A stretch of DNA of 64,000 nucleotides from JACPHD01 sp964431805 (lineage in GTDB: Bacteria > Patescibacteriota > Patescibacteriia > Patescibacteriales > GWC2-42-12). A program made the translations under genes and the position numbers. The stretch spans positions 15,477 to 79,476 of the forward strand of contig CAYSKV010000004.1 in assembly GCA_964431805.1 (NCBI GenBank), read 5' to 3'. The notes beneath the pieces were generated by a model. The model made no database searches and was not told the origin of the DNA. It saw only the letters and a program-made list of their open reading frames with translations. Each line of letters starts with the position of its first letter. Position 1 is the first letter of the stretch. Below are positions 60,475 through 64,000 of the stretch, one piece after another.

Positions 60475-60649
60475 GAGATAGTTACAAAACTATTTTGTAA
60501 CGAAATTTAGATATTTTTTGCCAAGACGAGGAAGGCCAGCAAAATGATTGAGTCGTAGCAATAGCTACGGCGAAATAACTTTGCGCCAGCTTGACGAAGT
60601 ATTGATAGAAAATAGCAAATTGCAGTAAAAATAATTTTGTAACTATCTC
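60475..60649. repeat. 175-bp palindromic repeat element
   Basis: Bounded by a 20-bp inverted repeat, GAGATAGTTACAAAACTATT and AATAATTTTGTAACTATCTC (one mismatch). The interior holds a CGTAGC-AATA-GCTACG hairpin and the words CCAAGACGAGGAAGGCCAGC and GCCAGCTTGACGAAGTATTG. No open frame. It fills nearly the whole 206-bp gap before ftsA. Confidence 0.75.
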
Positions 60650-60658
60650 TAACGATAT

Positions 60659-61924
60659 ATGAAAGATAACATTATTGCCGGACTTGATATCGGCTCAACT
60701 TCCATTAGACTTGTAGCCGGTCAAAAAACGGCTAACGAATCAGGCGAGCAACTGCAAATTATAGGAGCGGTTACTGTGCCGGCTGAAGGCATAAATCGAG
60801 GCGTAGTTAATAGCATCGAAGATACGACTTCGGCAATTTCGGCGTGTTTAGAAAAAGCTGAAAGATTAATCGGCGTGCCGGTAACTAATGTCTGGGTAGG
60901 CATAAACGGCCCGAATTTAAAATGTGAAAAAAGCCAAGGAGTGGTCGCGGTTGGCAGAAGTGATAATGAAATAACCGAAGACGATGTTAATCGAGCGGTT
61001 GAAGCGGCGCAAGCTTTATCAGTGCCGCCGAATTATGAAATTCTTCATGTTATTCCGGTAAAATTTTCCGTAGATAATCAAGAAGACATAAAAGATCCGA
61101 TTGGCATGACTGGCGTTAGATTAGAAGTTGAAACTTTAATTATTCAAGGCCTATCTAGTCAGATAAAAAATTTAACCAAAGCGATTTATCGCACCAGTTT
61201 AGAAATTGAAGATTTGGTTTTATCGCCGCTAGCCGCGGCCGAAGTCGTTATTGGCTCTAAACAAAAGGAATTAGGCGCGGCTTTAATTAATATTGGCTCC
61301 TCAACTACTAGTTTAGCGGTTTTTGAAGAAGGCGAGCTGCTTCATGCCGCGGTTATCCCGATTGGCTCAGAGCATATCACGGCCGATGTCGCTATCGGAC
61401 TTAGATGCCCGATTAATTTAGCCGAAAGAATTAAACTTGAATACGGTTCGGCTCGTAGTGATAAATTTTCTAAAAAAGACGAAGTTGATATTAGCGATTT
61501 AGCTAGAGAAGAAAATATTTCTGAAGACAGCATGATAATTTCTAAAAAGTATGTGGCTGAAATTATTGAAGCGCGAGTCGAAGAAATTTTTGAAAGAGTT
61601 GATAATGAATTAAAAAAGATAGATCGCTCGGGCATGCTCCCGGCCGGGGTTTTCTTAATCGGCGGCGGCGCTAAGTTAAACGATTTAGTAGAAGTGGCGA
61701 AAAACAAATTGCGCTTGCCGGCTTGTTTAGGCACTAATCAAAATATTCCTTTAGCGATTGATAAAGTTAATGATGTAAATTATTTAACTGCTTTAGGACT
61801 CGTTGCCTGGGGTAATCATTTAACTAGACGTAAGAAAAGTTCAAGAATAAATTGGCCGAGTAGCGGCGCGGCAGCTAAGGGAATCGAGCAGGTTAAAGAT
61901 TGGTTTAAGTCGTTAATCCCGTAA
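60659..61924 (+). CDS. ftsA: Cell division protein FtsA
   Basis: Actin-like membrane tether for FtsZ. 421 residues: GLDIGSTSIRLVAG phosphate-1 loop, the 1C SHS2 domain (about 80-165), NIGSSTTSLAVFEEGE second loop, GGGAKLNDLVEV adenosine motif, and a C-terminal amphipathic helix (QVKDWFKSLIP). Complete. Followed by ftsZ after 121 bp that contain no terminator. The division pair stands without mur genes around it. Confidence 0.96.
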   Translation: MKDNIIAGLDIGSTSIRLVAGQKTANESGEQLQIIGAVTVPAEGINRGVVNSIEDTTSAISACLEKAERLIGVPVTNVWVGINGPNLKCEKSQGVVAVGRSDNEITEDDVNRAVEAAQALSVPPNYEILHVIPVKFSVDNQEDIKDPIGMTGVRLEVETLIIQGLSSQIKNLTKAIYRTSLEIEDLVLSPLAAAEVVIGSKQKELGAALINIGSSTTSLAVFEEGELLHAAVIPIGSEHITADVAIGLRCPINLAERIKLEYGSARSDKFSKKDEVDISDLAREENISEDSMIISKKYVAEIIEARVEEIFERVDNELKKIDRSGMLPAGVFLIGGGAKLNDLVEVAKNKLRLPACLGTNQNIPLAIDKVNDVNYLTALGLVAWGNHLTRRKKSSRINWPSSGAAAKGIEQVKDWFKSLIP

Positions 61925-62045
61925 TTTTTAGTGTATAAATCTTTTAGACAGCCCTTATTTTTAAGCCTTTTTTAAACTATTGATAAAAATATAATAATAG
62001 GTTAAGATAAAGTTAGATATTTACTCTTAATTTATTACAATTTAT

Positions 62046-63224
62046 ATGGCTGAAGTAAAACCAGTCGTAGAAACATTTGCTAAAATAAAAGTTATCGGAA
62101 TTGGAGGTTCCGGTGGTAGCGCGGTTAACCGCATGATTGATGCTGGCATTCGCGGCGTGGAATTTATCGCGGTTAATACCGATGTTCAGGCGCTCCATTA
62201 TAATAAAGCTTCAAAGAAAATACATATCGGAAAAACTATAACCCGAGGCTTAGGCGCGGGCATGAATCCTGATTTAGGCAAGCGTTCGGCTGAAGAAGCG
62301 CAAAATGAAATTAGAGACATGCTTAAAGACGCGGATATGGTTTTTGTTACCTGCGGACTTGGTGGCGGAACTGGAACTGGCGCTTCACCGGCGGTGGCTG
62401 AAATCGCTCGCGACTTAGGCGCTTTAACCGTCGCCGTTGTAACTAAGCCGTTTGCTTTTGAAGGCGCGCAGAGAAAAAATATTGCTGAACGCGGTTTAGC
62501 CGAGTTAGCCGATAAGGTTGATACCATAATTACCATTCCTAACGATAAACTATTGCAGGTTATAGATAAAAAAACTTCTTTACTCGACGCTTTTATGGTG
62601 GTGGATGAAGTTTTAAGGCAGGGCGTACAAGGCATTTCTGAATTAATTACCGTGCCTGGTTTAATTAACGTTGATTTCGCTGATGTTAAAGCGGTTATGG
62701 CTAACGCCGGCTCGGCTTTAATGGGTATTGGTCAGGCTTCGGGCGAGAATAAAGCGATTGAAGCGGCTAAGATGGCGATTAGTTCGCCGCTACTCGAAAT
62801 GTCGATTGAAGGCGCGCGCGGTATCTTATTTACGATTGTCGGCGGGCCTAATTTAGCCATGCATGAAGTTAATGAAGCGGCTAAAATTATTACCTCTTCG
62901 GTTGATGAAGACGCAAAAATTATTTTTGGCGCTGTGATTGATGAAAAATATAAAGATGAAATTAAAATAACCGTGGTGGCGACCGGTTTTGATGGCCGTC
63001 GCGTTGGCGTTAGCGAATCGATTGTTTCAGAAAGAATTTATACGCCGAATCCTTATATAACCGCGGAAGAAGATAAAGAGAATAAAGAGCAGATGACAAA
63101 AAAGAAAAGTAAGATTTCTCCTTTAAAGCAGGCGCAATCAGAACCGGCGCAAAAGAAAACCGCTGAAGCTGAAGAAGCTGATGAATTAGGCATCCCAGCG
63201 TTTATCCGGAAGAAGATGATGTAA
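62046..63224 (+). CDS. ftsZ: Cell division protein FtsZ
   Basis: Tubulin-like GTPase of the division ring. 392 residues: IGIGGSGGSAVNRM start, tubulin signature GGGTGTG at 106-112, T7-loop NVDFADVKAVM, a lysine-rich variable linker (about 340-378), and the conserved C-terminal peptide ELGIPAFIRKKMM, which contacts FtsA. Complete and of usual length. Confidence 0.97.
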   Translation: MAEVKPVVETFAKIKVIGIGGSGGSAVNRMIDAGIRGVEFIAVNTDVQALHYNKASKKIHIGKTITRGLGAGMNPDLGKRSAEEAQNEIRDMLKDADMVFVTCGLGGGTGTGASPAVAEIARDLGALTVAVVTKPFAFEGAQRKNIAERGLAELADKVDTIITIPNDKLLQVIDKKTSLLDAFMVVDEVLRQGVQGISELITVPGLINVDFADVKAVMANAGSALMGIGQASGENKAIEAAKMAISSPLLEMSIEGARGILFTIVGGPNLAMHEVNEAAKIITSSVDEDAKIIFGAVIDEKYKDEIKITVVATGFDGRRVGVSESIVSERIYTPNPYITAEEDKENKEQMTKKKSKISPLKQAQSEPAQKKTAEAEEADELGIPAFIRKKMM

Positions 63225-63243
63225 AAGTCTTTAAAAACTTTTT

Positions 63244-63275
63244 ATATAAACACCTCGAAAGAGGTGTTTTTTTTA
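63244..63275 (+). terminator. Intrinsic terminator after ftsZ
   Basis: AAACACCTC (63248-63256) / GAGGTGTTT (63261-63269) with GAAA tetraloop and a long T-run. Confidence 0.92.
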
Positions 63276-63342
63276 TTTTTCTAAAATTGAAAAATTAGCT
63301 AAAAAGTGCTAAGATAGAGCCATAAATATTAACTTTAAATTT

Positions 63343-64000
63343 ATGACATCAAACAAAATTACGATTTATTCACTTGTTGTCTTTTTGCTTGCAGGGTCAA
63401 TAATATTAGGCGTTTTAACGTGGGCTAATTTACAAGCTAAAACGACACAAAATAATCCTTCAGTCGTTGCGACTTCAACAGATGTTATAAATAATGCCAC
63501 GATCACGCCAACGCAAGCGACGTCAACCGCTGAAATTCAGTGGCTAGCCGAGCCGGTAAAACTAGGCGATTTAAAATTAATCTCTTATTCTTATGTAAGC
63601 GCGCAAGGGGAGGACGCGGCGGAAAGTTATTATAAAGTAGCTAATACCATAGACGGCGGAGAAATAATTAATGCTTTTTTACCGCCCGAAGGCCCGAGCG
63701 TTAATTTATTGGTTCGTTTTAAAAAAACTGCGGCAGGTAAATATTTTTTAATTAAGAAAAATTCTGATTATGAAGTTGACTCAGGTTTAATTAGTAAAGT
63801 AACGATTGATTCTGTAACTAACATAGAAGCATTAAATGCCCCAGCCAATATATTAATAAACAATATAACTTTTATTCAAAAAGAATGGTCGGATAAAATG
63901 CCGGTTGACTGGAGTAAATTAGAAATTATCAGCACAACGCCGTATGGCGATTTCTATAAAAAATTAACCGCGGATGATTATAATCTATACTACGCCGAAT
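63343..64000 (+). CDS. Membrane-anchored protein, 3' end outside window
   Basis: Frame from ATG 63343 remains open for 219 codons to the window edge. An N-terminal hydrophobic segment (about 7-27, YSLVVFLLAGSIILGVLTW) acts as anchor or signal, followed by a Thr/Ser-rich linker (about 34-63) and a soluble domain without recognised motifs or cysteines. Function unknown. It follows the ftsZ terminator and therefore probably has its own promoter. Confidence 0.75.
   Translation, partial: MTSNKITIYSLVVFLLAGSIILGVLTWANLQAKTTQNNPSVVATSTDVINNATITPTQATSTAEIQWLAEPVKLGDLKLISYSYVSAQGEDAAESYYKVANTIDGGEIINAFLPPEGPSVNLLVRFKKTAAGKYFLIKKNSDYEVDSGLISKVTIDSVTNIEALNAPANILINNITFIQKEWSDKMPVDWSKLEIISTTPYGDFYKKLTADDYNLYYAE

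Noticed and set aside
1..64000. CRISPR array, prophage, IS element or transposase
   Set aside because: No regular spacer-repeat series and no integrase, transposase or Cas-like protein among the frames.
1..64000. UGA recoding as in Gracilibacteria/Absconditabacteria
   Set aside because: glyS ends properly at TGA, and the recognised proteins have normal lengths without in-frame TGA.

Overview
The window is AT-rich, densely packed bacterial chromosome that looks like a Candidate Phyla Radiation (Patescibacteria, probably Parcubacteria-like) genome. This rests on gene character and not on a marker tree: a MurE-like ligase without the usual N-terminal domain, several VirB2-like pilin modules fused to large secreted ectodomains, homodimeric GlyRS, LeuRS with a KMSKR motif, dispersed palindromic repeats, and Shine-Dalgarno (SD) sequences on only a few genes. 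TGA ends glyS, so the UGA-to-glycine code of Gracilibacteria is not indicated. No rRNA, tRNA, CRISPR array or transposase gene was recognised.

Layout. 1-8.1 kb: tail of an upstream gene, glyS, ftsH, a membrane protein, ruvA, and a femAB-murE pair for peptidoglycan. 8.1-16.1 kb: a long leader with a consensus promoter and two terminator-like hairpins, then rpoB-rpoC. 16.1-22.9 kb (minus strand): one tight ten-gene run with a DsbA-like protein, porG, porD, porA, two pilin-like proteins, three small genes (two look like a toxin-antitoxin pair), then porB. The pyruvate:ferredoxin oxidoreductase genes are thus split by a secretion/TA cassette. 23-31.4 kb: a 45-residue protein, compact arginine decarboxylase, xth, leuS with an internal Nudix domain, a half-size DMT transporter, two secreted proteins and rsmA.

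31.4-38.1 kb: two tandem hybrid-sensor histidine kinases sharing a 1145-bp identical block, a double-receiver regulator and two small membrane proteins. 38.2-46.1 kb (mostly minus strand): a small membrane protein, topA, dprA, then lytR(LCP)-der-pth. Between dprA and a 106-residue orphan lie two unrecognised structured RNAs with consensus promoters, both carrying CCUCC-type sequence that could pair with SD elements. 46.2-50.6 kb: lepB, hisS, rpsU, yqeY, rel. 50.6-59.6 kb: a surface cluster of two pilin-module ectodomain proteins (576 and 1800 residues) and two membrane-anchored proteins with thrombospondin-type-3-like calcium repeats. 59.6-64 kb: ybeY-dgkA, a 175-bp palindromic repeat, ftsA, ftsZ and the start of an anchored protein that runs off the window.

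How it fits together. Housekeeping genes (aminoacylation, transcription, division, wall precursor and cross-bridge) are interleaved with an exported, cysteine- and calcium-motif-rich surface system. The pilin modules, the lysozyme-like domain, the DsbA-like oxidoreductase and the signal peptidase would serve assembly and folding of that system outside the membrane. Several intergenic regions hold dispersed, structured repeats; one of them appears to supply the -35 box of the next gene.
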